A stretch of DNA of 64,000 nucleotides from Rhizobium sp. L1K21 (lineage in GTDB: Bacteria; Pseudomonadota; Alphaproteobacteria; Rhizobiales; Rhizobiaceae). Under the pieces are notes generated by a model. It saw only the letters and a list, made by a program, of their open reading frames with translations, was not told where the DNA came from and ran no database searches. Position numbers and translations under genes: made by a program. Where the stretch lies: NCBI RefSeq assembly GCF_024055895.1, contig NZ_JAMXLE010000001.1, positions 1,426,001 to 1,490,000 on the forward strand, written 5' to 3'. Below are positions 9,038 to 18,593 of this stretch, one piece after another (the first letter of the stretch is position 1; each line of letters starts with the position of its first letter).

Positions 9038-10391
9038 TATTTTGGTTGTTGATGACGAAGAAGATATCCGCGAGGCGGTCTCGGGTATTCTATCCGACGA
9101 AGGTCACGAGACCCGTGTCGCATACGATTCCGACAGTGCGCTGGCGGCAATCAGCGACCGCGTGCCGCGGCTGGTCTTCCTCGATATCTGGATGCAGGGC
9201 AGTAAACTCGACGGTCTGGCGCTGCTGGACGAAATCAAGAGCAGGCATCCCGAGCTGCCGGTGGTGATGATTTCCGGACACGGCAATATCGAAACTGCGG
9301 TGTCGGCAATCCGCCGGGGTGCATATGATTTCATCGAAAAGCCGTTCAAGGCCGACAGGCTGATTCTGATCGCTGAAAGAGCGCTGGAGAATTCGCAGCT
9401 CAGGAAAGAGGTCAGCGAATTGAAGAAGCGCTCCGGTGAGACCAATGATCTGATCGGGACTTCGGTGGCTGTTTCGCAATTGCGCCAGACGATTGAAAAG
9501 GTTGCGCCGACGAATAGCCGGATCATGATTACCGGACCTTCGGGGGCTGGCAAGGAGCAGGTGGCGCGCCTCATTCATCTCAAGTCGCAGCGGGCCAACG
9601 GACCCTTTGTCGCGTTGAACGCGGCGACGATTACCCCCGATCGCATGGAAATTGCGCTCTTCGGCACCGAGGGCATGCCGGGCCAGCCGCGCAAGACCGG
9701 GGCGCTGGAGGAGGCGCATGGCGGAACGCTCTATCTCGACGAAATCGGCGAAATGCCGCGGGAAACACAAAACAAGATCCTGCGGGTGCTGGTGGACCAG
9801 CAGTTCGAGCGGGTCGGTGGTTCCAAACGCGTGAAGGTGGACGTGCGAATTGTATCTTCCACCGCACTTGATCTGGAAGCGCGGGTGAATGACGGAGCTT
9901 TCCGCGAAGACCTGTTTCACCGCCTGGCCGTCGTGCCGATCCGCGTGCCTTCGCTGGCCGAGCGGCGTGAAGACATTGCCTTTCTGGTCGATACATTCAT
10001 GCGCCAGCTGAGTGAGCAGGCTGGGGTTAAGCCGCTTCGCGTGACTGACGATGCGCTGGCGGTGCTGCAAGCCCATGACTGGCCGGGAAATTTGCGGCAA
10101 CTTCGCAATGTGATTGAACGGCTGATTATTCTGAACAAACCGGAAGAGAACATCACCGATGTGACCGCTGACCGACTTCCGCCGGATGTTGTGGATTGCA
10201 TGCCGAAAGTGGCGGCTCAGGCGGATCATCTGATCATGTCGCTGCCGTTGCGGGAGGCGCGGGAACGTTTTGAACGCGACTATCTGGTCGCCCAGATCAA
10301 TCGTTTTGGCGGCAATATTTCGCGCACGGCCGAATTCGTCGGCATGGAACGTTCAGCACTGCATCGCAAATTGAAATCGCTCGGTGTATAA
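9027..10391 (+). CDS. ntrX: NtrX response regulator
   Basis: The 454-residue partner of NtrY has a receiver domain with D9-D10 and phosphoacceptor D53 (FLDIWMQGS). A sigma-54-type AAA+ domain with Walker A GPSGAGKE and GGTLYLDEIGEMP follows, then a Fis-type DNA-binding tail (FVGMERSALHRKLKSLGV). The GAFTGA loop that contacts sigma-54 is not present where NtrC has it; the sequence there reads FGTEGMPGQPRKTGAL. This is known for alphaproteobacterial NtrX and suggests it does not activate sigma-54 in the NtrC manner. It overlaps ntrY by 11 bp and precedes trkA by about 100 bp. Confidence 0.95.
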   Translation: MASDILVVDDEEDIREAVSGILSDEGHETRVAYDSDSALAAISDRVPRLVFLDIWMQGSKLDGLALLDEIKSRHPELPVVMISGHGNIETAVSAIRRGAYDFIEKPFKADRLILIAERALENSQLRKEVSELKKRSGETNDLIGTSVAVSQLRQTIEKVAPTNSRIMITGPSGAGKEQVARLIHLKSQRANGPFVALNAATITPDRMEIALFGTEGMPGQPRKTGALEEAHGGTLYLDEIGEMPRETQNKILRVLVDQQFERVGGSKRVKVDVRIVSSTALDLEARVNDGAFREDLFHRLAVVPIRVPSLAERREDIAFLVDTFMRQLSEQAGVKPLRVTDDALAVLQAHDWPGNLRQLRNVIERLIILNKPEENITDVTADRLPPDVVDCMPKVAAQADHLIMSLPLREARERFERDYLVAQINRFGGNISRTAEFVGMERSALHRKLKSLGV

Positions 10392-10492
10392 GCACGGCCT
10401 GTCGGGCGAAGGCGAATCTCCGTTGACGGTGGGTGGCCGCCTGTGAGAGAGCTTTTGCACGTGTTTGCCTGTTCCAGAACGAGAGTGGTGGC

Positions 10493-11869
10493 ATGAAGGT
10501 TATTATTTGCGGCGCCGGTCAGGTCGGATACGGCATTGCCGAAGTTCTCTCCATGGAAGGCAATGATGTTTCGGTGATCGACACATCGGCTTCCCTGATA
10601 TCGGCGATTACGCAGACGCTGGACGTGCGCGGCTATGTTGGCCACGGCGCGCATCCCGATGTTCTGAGCAAGGCAGGCGCCGACGATGCGGAAATGATTA
10701 TCGCCGTGACACTTTACGACGAAATCAACATGGTGGCGTGCCAGGTCGCGCATTCGCTTTTCAACGTTCCCACAAAGATTGCGCGTATTCGCTCGCAGAG
10801 TTACCTGCAGCCGCATTATTCGGACCTGTTTTCGCGCGACCACATTCCGATTGATGTGACCATTTCGCCGGAAGTCGAAGTCGGCAGAACCGTGCTGCAG
10901 CGGATATCGTTTCCAGGTGCCAACGACATCGTGCGTTTTGCCGATGGTGCGGTGGCCATGCTGGCCATCGAATGCATGGAAGACTGCCCGGTGATTGCAA
11001 CACCGCTCAGACAGTTGAGCCAGTTGTTTCCCGACCTGCAAGCAACGGTGACGGGCATTTACCGGAACGGACGTCTCCATATCAGCCAATCGGGCGACCA
11101 GCTTGAGGTGGGCGACATTGCCTATGTCGTCTGCGGCAAGGAACACATCCGCCGCACGCTTGGTCTGTTTGGGCATGAGGAGCGCGAGGCCCACCGGATC
11201 GTCATCGCCGGCGGTGGCAATATCGGCTATTACGTTGCAAACGCGATCGAAAACAGTGCGGTGAAGACTAAGGTCAAGATCATTGAGGCTGATCGTGACC
11301 GGGCGACACGGATATCCGATCTGTTGGGCAGCACGATCGTCCTGAACGGTTCGGCGCTCGACCACGGTATCCTGAACCAGGCCGATATAGAAAACGCCGA
11401 CCTGATGATTTCCCTGACGAACAATGATCAGACGAATATTCTCGGTGCTGCCATGGCCAAGAACCTCGGCTGCGGTTCGAATATGGCCTTGATCAACAAC
11501 CCGACTTATTACGAGTTCACCAAGGTGATGGGGATCGATGCCCATGTTAATCCCCGGGCGGTGACAATATCGCGCGTTTTGCAGCATGTGCGCAAAGGGC
11601 GTATCCGGTCGGTCTATTCGGTGCAGAAGGGGGCGGCCGAAATGGTCGAGGGTGAGGCGCTTGACACCTCACTGCTGGTTGGCAAGCCGCTGCGGGAGCT
11701 TGATCTACCGGTCGGTGTGCGCATTGGCGCCATCTATCGCGATAAACAGGTGATCAAGCCGGATGGCAACTCGATCATCAAGGCGAAGGACCGGGTGGTT
11801 CTTTTCGCCGCTGCATCTGCTGTGCGCCACGTCGAACAGCTGTTCCGCGTATCGATACAGTATTTCTGA
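10493..11869 (+). CDS. trkA: Trk potassium uptake NAD-binding subunit
   Basis: TrkA is the peripheral cytoplasmic subunit that gates Trk/Ktr potassium channels on NAD(H) or nucleotide binding. The 458-residue protein has the standard duplicated layout: RCK-N with the Rossmann loop GAGQVGYG near the N-terminus, RCK-C, then a second RCK-N with GGGNIGYY and a second RCK-C. I place the start at the ATG at 10493, which puts the Rossmann loop at residues 6-13. The frame is open about 60 bp further upstream but without family similarity. No trkH is in the window. The ntrYX-trkA neighbourhood is conserved in Rhizobiales. Confidence 0.93.
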   Translation: MKVIICGAGQVGYGIAEVLSMEGNDVSVIDTSASLISAITQTLDVRGYVGHGAHPDVLSKAGADDAEMIIAVTLYDEINMVACQVAHSLFNVPTKIARIRSQSYLQPHYSDLFSRDHIPIDVTISPEVEVGRTVLQRISFPGANDIVRFADGAVAMLAIECMEDCPVIATPLRQLSQLFPDLQATVTGIYRNGRLHISQSGDQLEVGDIAYVVCGKEHIRRTLGLFGHEEREAHRIVIAGGGNIGYYVANAIENSAVKTKVKIIEADRDRATRISDLLGSTIVLNGSALDHGILNQADIENADLMISLTNNDQTNILGAAMAKNLGCGSNMALINNPTYYEFTKVMGIDAHVNPRAVTISRVLQHVRKGRIRSVYSVQKGAAEMVEGEALDTSLLVGKPLRELDLPVGVRIGAIYRDKQVIKPDGNSIIKAKDRVVLFAAASAVRHVEQLFRVSIQYF

Positions 11870-11950
11870 CTTTTCCAGCTCCTCTCGAGGGGACTTTACC
11901 GCAGCATTCCTCGCGCCGTTTACATAGAAGGCGATGTTTCGGCGTTGCGG

Positions 11951-12049
11951 AATGGATTTCTATTTGATACGTCTATTGCTTGGGGCACAAATGAGAGGGT
12001 TGCCCTGGAAGCGTATGACGAAGTCCCGGCAAAAAAAAGCCGGCAAATA
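11951..12049 (+). CDS. Possible 32-codon peptide upstream of hfq
   Basis: A short open frame from the ATG at 11951 ends in TAA just before hfq. It would encode a basic peptide beginning MDFYLIRLLLGAQMRG and ending KSRQKKAGK. The hydrophobic start and very basic end are suggestive, but no Shine-Dalgarno sequence is evident and the length is within chance. It occupies the trkA-hfq gap, where some rhizobia carry a D-amino-acid aminotransferase gene. It may only be leader sequence of the hfq transcript. Confidence 0.15.
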
Positions 12050-12065
12050 AGAAAGAAGCGGCGCA

Positions 12066-12305
12066 ATGGCGGAACGTTCTCAGAATTTGCAGGATTTGTT
12101 TCTTAATACAGTTCGCAAACAGAAGATTTCCCTGACAATTTTTCTGATCAATGGTGTGAAACTGACCGGTGTCGTGACATCGTTCGATAATTTCTGCGTC
12201 TTGTTGCGCCGCGACGGGCATTCGCAGCTGGTTTACAAGCATGCGATTTCGACGATCATGCCTGGGCAGCCGGTTCAGCTTTTCGAAACCGACGACGCAT
12301 CCTGA
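12066..12305 (+). CDS. hfq: RNA chaperone Hfq
   Basis: Hfq forms hexameric rings that bind U-rich small RNAs and A-rich mRNA leaders and promotes their pairing. The 79-residue protein has the Sm1 motif ([22 protein letters not shown] in its variants, about residues 6-28), the [19 protein letters not shown] core and the Sm2 signature YKHAISTI at about 59-66. The C-terminus is short, as in other Rhizobiales. It lies 38 bp upstream of hflX; the hfq-hflX order is widely conserved. An AAGAAGCGGCGC stretch directly before the ATG may serve as the ribosome binding site. Confidence 0.97.
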   Translation: MAERSQNLQDLFLNTVRKQKISLTIFLINGVKLTGVVTSFDNFCVLLRRDGHSQLVYKHAISTIMPGQPVQLFETDDAS

Positions 12306-12343
12306 CTTAGAGGTCCATTCCTATTCCTGAAGATGACATCAAT

Positions 12344-13675
12344 GTGGGCGGCTCGTTTGGGGATGGCGAAGGACCGCACCGCTATGACGACCGCGCTGTG
12401 GTGGTCGTTCCGCTTCTAAAGAGCAACAGCCGCGACAATACAGCGACAGGGCGCACGCCCGAGGCCAAGCTCGAAGAGGCTTGCGGCCTGGCGCGGGCCA
12501 TTGATCTTGATATTTCCGCATCCCTGATTGCAACCGTTTCCCAGCCACGTCCGGCCACGCTTCTCGGACAAGGCAAAGTTGACGAAATCCGTGCATTGCT
12601 GGATGAGCATGACGCGGGGCTGGTGATCGTGGATCATCCACTGACACCGGTCCAGCAGCGCAATCTGGAGCGCGAGTGGAAAGCCAAGGTGATTGACCGC
12701 ACAGGGCTTATCCTTGAGATATTCGGTCGGCGTGCATCGACCAAGGAAGGCCGGCTGCAGGTCGATCTTGCCCATCTCAACTATCAGAAGGGCCGGCTGG
12801 TTCGAAGCTGGACGCACCTTGAGCGTCAGCGCGGCGGTGCGGGCTTCATGGGTGGTCCGGGCGAAACGCAGATCGAGGCCGACCGTCGTATCCTGCAGGA
12901 CAAGATCGTGAAGCTGGAGCGCGAACTGGAACAGGTTCGCCGCACCCGCACATTGCACCGGGCAAAGCGCAAGAAGGTGCCTCATCCCATCGTGGCACTG
13001 GTTGGTTATACGAATGCGGGCAAATCGACGCTGTTCAACCGCATCACCGGTTCCGGCGTGCTGGCCGAGGACATGCTGTTTGCGACGCTTGACCCGACGC
13101 TGCGGCGGTTGAAACTGCCACAGGGGCGGATGATTATTCTTTCCGACACTGTGGGTTTCATTTCCGACCTGCCGACCCATCTGGTGGCGGCGTTCCGTGC
13201 GACGCTGGAAGAGGTGCTGGAGGCAGACCTTATCTTGCATGTCCGTGACATGTCGGACCCGGATGCGGCTGCGCAGGCCGGTGATGTCATGCGTATTCTC
13301 GGTGATCTGGGCATTGAGGGTGCAGAGGCGCAGTCGCGCATTCTGGAAGTCTGGAACAAGATCGACCGGCTGGATGCTGCCGCGCGCGAGGCGCTTTCGG
13401 AAAAAGCTGCAACCGCACCTGACATTGTTGCGATTTCGGCTATCACAGGCGAAGGCGTGGACGGCCTGCTGAACGAAATCGGTGAGCGGATCTCGGGTGT
13501 TCTGACAGAGACGACTGTCGTTGTTTCGCCCGAACGCATGTCGCTTTTGCCATGGCTTTACGAGCATGCCATTGTCGATGGGCGCGAAGATCTGGAAGAC
13601 GGCTCGGTGAGCCTTGATATCCGCATTGCTGCCGCCGAATCGGGCGAGCTGGAGCGGCGGCTTTATTCTAGATGA
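12344..13675 (+). CDS. hflX: GTPase HflX
   Basis: HflX is a ribosome-binding GTPase that splits stalled 70S ribosomes under stress. An N-terminal HflX domain with the glycine-rich [15 protein letters not shown] loop and a coiled coil leads into a G domain. That domain contains GYTNAGKST (G1), DPTLR (G2), DTVGF (G3) and the NKID element (G4). The start is a GTG at 12344, the only initiator codon after the in-frame stop at 12308. The gene converges on radC and their 3' ends overlap by 8 bp. Confidence 0.94.
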   Translation: MGGSFGDGEGPHRYDDRAVVVVPLLKSNSRDNTATGRTPEAKLEEACGLARAIDLDISASLIATVSQPRPATLLGQGKVDEIRALLDEHDAGLVIVDHPLTPVQQRNLEREWKAKVIDRTGLILEIFGRRASTKEGRLQVDLAHLNYQKGRLVRSWTHLERQRGGAGFMGGPGETQIEADRRILQDKIVKLERELEQVRRTRTLHRAKRKKVPHPIVALVGYTNAGKSTLFNRITGSGVLAEDMLFATLDPTLRRLKLPQGRMIILSDTVGFISDLPTHLVAAFRATLEEVLEADLILHVRDMSDPDAAAQAGDVMRILGDLGIEGAEAQSRILEVWNKIDRLDAAAREALSEKAATAPDIVAISAITGEGVDGLLNEIGERISGVLTETTVVVSPERMSLLPWLYEHAIVDGREDLEDGSVSLDIRIAAAESGELERRLYSR

Positions 13676-14489
13676 GCCGCAGGCCTTTGAGGCTCGCGTG
13701 ACCTTCCTTGCCGATGATGATGTGGTCGTGGACGGTAACACCGAGCGGTTTTGCCGTGTCTACGATCATTTTTGTCATGTCGATATCGGCGCGCGACGGC
13801 GTCGGGTCGCCGGACGGGTGGTTGTGAACCAGGATAATCGCCGTTGCTGAAAGTTCGAGCGCGCGTTTGACCACTTCGCGCGGGTAGACCGGCGTGTGGT
13901 CGATGGTTCCGCGCTGCTGCACCTCGTCGGCGATCAGGGCATTGCGCTTGTCGAGAAAGAGAATGCGGAATTGCTCGCGGGTTTCGTAAGCCATGGCAGC
14001 ATGGCAATAGTCTATGACGGACGACCATGAGGAAAGAACCTTCTTGCCCTTGATCTCGCTCTTTAGCATGCGGTGCGCCAGCGCCGACATCAGTTTGAGA
14101 TCGACTGCGACCGTTTCACCAATACCTTTGACTTCCTGCAGCAGTTTGAGGTCTGCGCCAAATACGCCACCCAGCGTGCCAAAACGATCAAGAAGTGCTT
14201 TGGCAATCGGCTTGGTGTCTCTGCGAGGAATTAAACGAAACAGCAGGAGTTCGAGAATTTCGTAATCGGCAAGTGCGGTGTCGCCATTTTCGCGGAAGCG
14301 CTGGCGCAATCTGTCACGGTGGCCATGATAGTGCATTTCCGGTGACTTCGAAGCCAGTGGGGCCTTTGCGAGACCGGCAGATTTGGGGCGTTGTTCGGCA
14401 AAGAAACCGCGTTCGTCTTCGACGAAGCCGTCTTCTTCGTCCGCGGGTTCTTTCTTGCCGTCGTTTGTCATAACGGCTTCCCGGATCAA
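13668..14489 (-). CDS. radC: RadC/JAB-domain protein
   Basis: The 273-residue protein has the two-part RadC layout: a helix-hairpin-helix region ([15 protein letters not shown]) and a C-terminal JAB/MPN metalloprotease-like domain. The [16 protein letters not shown] motif gives the full metal-ligand set, so the JAB centre looks intact. The old link of RadC to DNA repair is doubtful and the substrate is unknown. An acidic, low-complexity N-terminal tail precedes the domain. The start overlaps the map stop by 4 bp, placing it as the last gene of the phaC-sfsA-map-radC run. Confidence 0.92.
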   Translation of the reverse strand: MIREAVMTNDGKKEPADEEDGFVEDERGFFAEQRPKSAGLAKAPLASKSPEMHYHGHRDRLRQRFRENGDTALADYEILELLLFRLIPRRDTKPIAKALLDRFGTLGGVFGADLKLLQEVKGIGETVAVDLKLMSALAHRMLKSEIKGKKVLSSWSSVIDYCHAAMAYETREQFRILFLDKRNALIADEVQQRGTIDHTPVYPREVVKRALELSATAIILVHNHPSGDPTPSRADIDMTKMIVDTAKPLGVTVHDHIIIGKEGHASLKGLRLI

Positions 14490-15310
14490 TCGAGGCCGGG
14501 GCGATCAAGCCCGGCAGGCGACAGGGTGAAAATCTCGCAGCCATCGGCCGTCACGCCAACGGTGTGCTCATATTGGGCTGTGAGCGAGCGGTCGCGCGTG
14601 ACGGCTGTCCAGCCGTCGGAGAGAACCTTGACATGAGGGCGGCCCAGATTGATCATCGGCTCAATGGTGAAGATCATGCCTTCGCGAATTTCGGGACCAT
14701 CCGAAGCGCGGCCATAGTGCAGAATGTTGGGGGCGTCGTGGAAGAGCGCGCCGACACCATGGCCGCAGAAATCGCGGACGACGGAGCAGCGTTGTGCTTC
14801 TGCATAGGTCTGGATTGCTTCGCCGATTGCGCCGGTGCGCACTCCCGGCTTAACCACTTCGATCCCCCTCATCAAACATTCGTGCGTGACTTCCATCAGG
14901 CGGATGCCTGCCCGTTTGACATTGCCGACCGGGTACATGCGGCTGGAATCGCCATGCCAGCCGTCCAGAATGAAGGTAACATCGACATTGACGATATCGC
15001 CGTCCTTCAGCGGTTTGTCATTCGGGATGCCGTGGCAGACGACGTGATTGATCGAGGTGCAGGATGACTTGGTATAACCGCGATAATTGAGCGTTGCGGG
15101 AAGCGCGCCGTGATCCATGCCGAATTCGAAGACAAAGTTGTCGATGGCTTCGGTTGTTACGCCGGGCTCTATTATGGGAACCAGTGCATCAAGACAACGT
15201 GCGGTGAGCTGGCAGGCCTTGCGCATGCCGTCGAATGCTTCGGGCCCATAAATGCGGATTGCACCGGTGTTTTTCAAAGGAGCTGTGGCTGCTTCGACGT
15301 AATTGACCAT
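14486..15310 (-). CDS. map: Methionine aminopeptidase, type I
   Basis: Map removes the initiator methionine from nascent proteins using a binuclear metal centre. The 274-residue protein carries the pita-bread fold signatures: NHVVCHGIP (active-site His), [22 protein letters not shown] (two Asp ligands), GHGVG (His ligand) and the C-terminal FTIEPMI and EHTVGVT (Glu ligands). It is a normal type I enzyme with no zinc-finger extension. It overlaps radC by 4 bp and lies 36 bp downstream of sfsA, probably in the same transcript. Confidence 0.96.
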   Translation of the reverse strand: MVNYVEAATAPLKNTGAIRIYGPEAFDGMRKACQLTARCLDALVPIIEPGVTTEAIDNFVFEFGMDHGALPATLNYRGYTKSSCTSINHVVCHGIPNDKPLKDGDIVNVDVTFILDGWHGDSSRMYPVGNVKRAGIRLMEVTHECLMRGIEVVKPGVRTGAIGEAIQTYAEAQRCSVVRDFCGHGVGALFHDAPNILHYGRASDGPEIREGMIFTIEPMINLGRPHVKVLSDGWTAVTRDRSLTAQYEHTVGVTADGCEIFTLSPAGLDRPGLD

Positions 15311-15346
15311 GAATTGCCTTTGCCGTGCGGCTTGAATCTATTCTTT

Positions 15347-16060
15347 TTAATCTATGCCGGGTTCGTCAACGGGGATCAAGCGGTCAGCCGTTATTTCCTC
15401 GGGCGTCAGCCGACAATTGATGGCATAGGCCTCCACACCGCGTGAAATCGCCCGGTCGAAGGCCGCGCAGTAGTTTGGATCGAGGTCGCGGCACAGTTTC
15501 ACGCGGTCGCAGTCGCCGCGTTGAACGACATAGAGCATGATGGCGCGGGCACCGGCTTCGGCCATGTCTCCCAGTTCTTCGAGGTGTTTGGCGCCACGTA
15601 TGGTTTTGGTGTCTGGAAATTCGGCCAGGCCCGGTTCGCGCATGAAGTGGACATTCTTGACTTCAACATAGGCGGGCGGCAGTCCATCTGCGCTGAAGAG
15701 GAAGTCGATGCGGGAATTGCGGCCATATTTTCGCTCGCGCTCAATCGTCGTGTAGCCGCTCAGAAAGGACAGTCTGCCCGATTGCCATGCTTCTTCGGCG
15801 ATCTTGTTGGCGAATGAAGCGTTGATACCGACGATTGTTCCGTCGGCCTCAATCATTTGCCATGCATGGGCATATTTGCGCTTTTCGGTGGAATGAACCG
15901 ACATCCAGATGCGACTGCCGGGGGCGGTCAGGCCGGCCATGGAGCCGGTATTGGGGCAGGAGCCGGTGATCTCTCTGCCGTCATGCAATATGGCGTCAAA
16001 GAGGAAGCGTTTGTATCGGGCAATGAGTTGCCCGCTGACGAGCGGTGGAACGAAATTCAA
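15347..16060 (-). CDS. sfsA: Sugar fermentation stimulation protein SfsA
   Basis: This 237-residue SfsA-family protein has the DNA-binding-like N-terminal OB region (RYKRFLFDAILHDG, CPNTGSM) and a nuclease-like central part. That part contains RIDFLFSADGLPPAYVEVKNV, an (D/E)-ExK arrangement like PD-(D/E)XK enzymes. In E. coli SfsA was reported to affect maltose gene expression; its chemical function is not established. It starts 9 bp after the phaC stop and continues into map, so it is almost certainly co-transcribed with PHA synthase. Confidence 0.92.
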   Translation of the reverse strand: MNFVPPLVSGQLIARYKRFLFDAILHDGREITGSCPNTGSMAGLTAPGSRIWMSVHSTEKRKYAHAWQMIEADGTIVGINASFANKIAEEAWQSGRLSFLSGYTTIERERKYGRNSRIDFLFSADGLPPAYVEVKNVHFMREPGLAEFPDTKTIRGAKHLEELGDMAEAGARAIMLYVVQRGDCDRVKLCRDLDPNYCAAFDRAISRGVEAYAINCRLTPEEITADRLIPVDEPGID

Positions 16061-16069
16061 GTTGTTGCT

Positions 16070-17911
16070 TCAAACCCGGACACGTACGTAAGAGCCGGGT
16101 GCCTCTTCAATGGGATTGATATGCTCGCCACCGGGCGCGCGGGCGGGAACGCGCTTGTCATGTTTTGATTCAATCCAGGCATGCCAATGCGGCCACCACG
16201 AGCCCGGCGTTTCCTGCGCATGTTCGAGCCAGTCTTCATATTCACCGACCGGTTTACCGTTGGTCCAAAACTGGTATTTGCCCCCTGCGGGTGGATTGAC
16301 GACGCCGGCTATATGGCCCGAGCCGGTAAGCACGTAATCGACGTCACCGCCAAAAAAACTGCTGCCATAGAAGACCGATTTCGGCGGGGCAATGTGATCT
16401 TCGCGGGTAGCGAGATTGTAAATGGGGATGGTCACGTCGGACAGATTGAGCTTTTTCCCAGCCAAAACCATCTTGCCGCGCGCCAGATTGTTTTCGAGAT
16501 AGCAATTGCGCAGATAGAACGAGTGATTGGCCTCGGCCATGCGGGTCGCATCGGAGTTCCAGTGGAGCAGGTCAAAGGCGCTCGGGTCTTGTCCGCGCAG
16601 GTAATTGTTGACGAAATAGGGCCAGATGAGATCAGAAGCGCGCAGCATGTTGAACGCCATCGCCATCTGCGACCCGTCGAGATAGCCGTGGGTTTTCATC
16701 GATGTTTCCACGGCTTCAATCGTGTCCTCATCGGCAAAAACCTTCAGGTCGCCTGCATAGGTGAAGTCGACCTGTGTGGCAAAGAAGGTTGCGGTGCGGA
16801 TGCGCTTATCACCCTCGGCGGCATGGAGCGCGAGTGTGGCGGCAAGCAATGTTCCACCCACGCAGTAGCCGATGGCATTGACCTTTTTTTCGCCCGTTGC
16901 CTTTTCAATCGTATCGAGCGCAAAGCCGATGCCTTCACGGGCGTAGGATTCCCAATCCTTCTTGCGATGCCGTTCATCCGGGTTGACCCAGGAAATCACG
17001 AAGACAGTGTGGCCCTGTTCCACACACCACTTGATGTAGGACTTCTTCTCGTTGAGATCGAGAATGTAGAATTTATTGATCCAGGGCGGGCAGATGAGAA
17101 GCGGGCGCTTGAGAACCTCTTCGGTGGCTGGTTCGTATTGAATGATCTGGCATACATCGTTTTCGGCGATGACCTTGCCCGGTGTGACGGCAATATTTTC
17201 CCCGATGGCAAATTTGCTCGAATCAACCTGGCGCAAGCGAAGGTCGCCCTTGCCGGAAACAATGTCTTCAGCCAGCATTTTCATGCCGCGAACGAAGTTT
17301 TCGCCGTTCGATGCCATCGCCTCGCGATAGACGGTCGGGTTGGTGACTGCAAAATTGGCCGGCGACAGGGCAGCCGAGATCTGCCTTACATAAAATTCGG
17401 CCTTGTGTTTGGTGTGCTCGTCCAATCCTTCAGTGTCGGCAACCAGCTTTGCTGCCCAGGCCGTTGTGATGAGATAGGCCTGTTTGAGAAACTCGAAAAA
17501 CGGAACCCGGTCCCAATCTTCATCGGGAAAGTTCTTGTCAGGTTTGGCTGACGGCTTTTCCGCTTGGTTTGTGTCGGAAAACCTCTGCAGGTTTTTTGTC
17601 CAAAGCTGGAAAAAACTGGCAAAGAGATAGGTTTGGGCTTCCAGTGTGCGCCGGGGGTCTGCGAGCCAATATTCGGCGACCTTGGAGAAGGTCTTGACCA
17701 TATCAGCCAGCGGTTCGGCAACAAGGTCGGCTTTTTCGCCCTTTTCACGCGGTTCCAGCCATGCGGACGCTGCCTTGCCAAGATTTTCGGCGGCGCGTGC
17801 CAGATTGAGCGCCATGGCTTCGGGATCCTTGAGCGTGAAGGCCTCCATGGCCTTGGCGTCGAAGGACTTGAAGGGGTTTGTTCCACCCGTCTCGTTCTTC
17901 TCACCGCTCAC
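16070..17911 (-). CDS. phaC: Class I polyhydroxyalkanoate synthase
   Basis: PhaC polymerises 3-hydroxyacyl-CoA into PHA storage granules. The 613-residue length is normal for class I enzymes. The lipase-box-like motif GYCVGG places the catalytic Cys at 350. The other triad members appear in the TREDHIAP (Asp) and GSGHIAGVVNPP (His) blocks near the C-terminus. The N-terminal about 170 residues are the variable domain. It heads the minus-strand run phaC-sfsA-map-radC. A phasin gene near 44.2 kb supplies the granule coat; phaA and phaB are not in the window. Confidence 0.96.
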   Translation of the reverse strand: MSGEKNETGGTNPFKSFDAKAMEAFTLKDPEAMALNLARAAENLGKAASAWLEPREKGEKADLVAEPLADMVKTFSKVAEYWLADPRRTLEAQTYLFASFFQLWTKNLQRFSDTNQAEKPSAKPDKNFPDEDWDRVPFFEFLKQAYLITTAWAAKLVADTEGLDEHTKHKAEFYVRQISAALSPANFAVTNPTVYREAMASNGENFVRGMKMLAEDIVSGKGDLRLRQVDSSKFAIGENIAVTPGKVIAENDVCQIIQYEPATEEVLKRPLLICPPWINKFYILDLNEKKSYIKWCVEQGHTVFVISWVNPDERHRKKDWESYAREGIGFALDTIEKATGEKKVNAIGYCVGGTLLAATLALHAAEGDKRIRTATFFATQVDFTYAGDLKVFADEDTIEAVETSMKTHGYLDGSQMAMAFNMLRASDLIWPYFVNNYLRGQDPSAFDLLHWNSDATRMAEANHSFYLRNCYLENNLARGKMVLAGKKLNLSDVTIPIYNLATREDHIAPPKSVFYGSSFFGGDVDYVLTGSGHIAGVVNPPAGGKYQFWTNGKPVGEYEDWLEHAQETPGSWWPHWHAWIESKHDKRVPARAPGGEHINPIEEAPGSYVRVRV

Positions 17912-18070
17912 GTTCGTTCCTCCCAGAACATTCTTTTTATGTCGTTTTTACATTGTGCCGAAAAAAGGCTACAACTTCCACAGAGATTTGTGCGACTGGT
18001 TAAACTCCGTGGTGCGTTTACAATACAGCAAAAGCAGTCTCGGGAAACCGGTTATGCAGGAGATACGTCA

Positions 18071-18415
18071 TTGTTTGGAAGATTGTCGTGCGTCATGTCG
18101 TCGTTGGCGCTGACATTGGGGTTGCTGGCCGGCTGTACGAGTACCGAAGATGTCCTGGGGACCGCCACAACGGGTGTTGACGGCAATACGGTGAGAATGA
18201 CGGGGACCTATCCAAGTCTCGGTGACCCGCTCGAGGCGGCCAATGCCCAGTTGAGCGATGAAGAGGCGGCGGCTTTGGGCGGAAAACTGGAAGCGCTTGC
18301 CTCGGCCAGACAGGGGCTAACAACGTCTAACGCCGACTATCAAAAGCGTGCTGCGGCACTGAAAAAACTTGGCCAGGAGCATGGCGCTGCGGCGGCAAAC
18401 GATATTGAGAATTAG
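18071..18415 (+). CDS. Small lipoprotein, hypothetical
   Basis: About 107-115 residues. A short hydrophobic signal ends in the lipobox LLAGC, followed by TSTEDVLG, so it should be a lipid-anchored periplasmic protein. The mature part is alanine-rich and probably helical, with ALGGKLEALASARQGL and KRAAALKKLGQEHGAAAAN. The ATG at 18095 gives a minimal signal without positive charge. The TTG at 18071, preceded by GGAG about 8 nt away, adds an arginine-bearing n-region and is my preferred start. It is divergent from phaC. I do not recognise a function. Confidence 0.65.
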   Translation: MFGRLSCVMSSLALTLGLLAGCTSTEDVLGTATTGVDGNTVRMTGTYPSLGDPLEAANAQLSDEEAAALGGKLEALASARQGLTTSNADYQKRAAALKKLGQEHGAAAANDIEN

Positions 18416-18593
18416 CGCTTGATTTTCGCCGAAATTGCAGATTAAGCGTGCCCTTAGGGAGGCGGACCCGAAAGCCTTGCAAATGCGCGGCTGAGGGGTT
18501 GGGTCAGGGGCTTGCTCACGACCGTTTTCCTTACCTTCAAGTCCTGGTGATCTGGACGTTCCAAAGCGGAGCGGCTCAAGAGGTTAGAGATAG

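Noticed and set aside
10280-11587. Open frame of 435 codons opposite ntrX/trkA
   Set aside because: It spans the end of one real gene and most of another, with no ribosome binding site and no family features.
12416-13741. Open frame of 441 codons opposite hflX
   Set aside because: HflX motifs are all on the plus strand. The reverse frame is a composition artefact.
16181-17551. Open frame of 456 codons on the plus strand opposite phaC
   Set aside because: It lies wholly within phaC, which has all PHA synthase motifs on the other strand. The long antisense frame is a by-product of GC-rich third positions.
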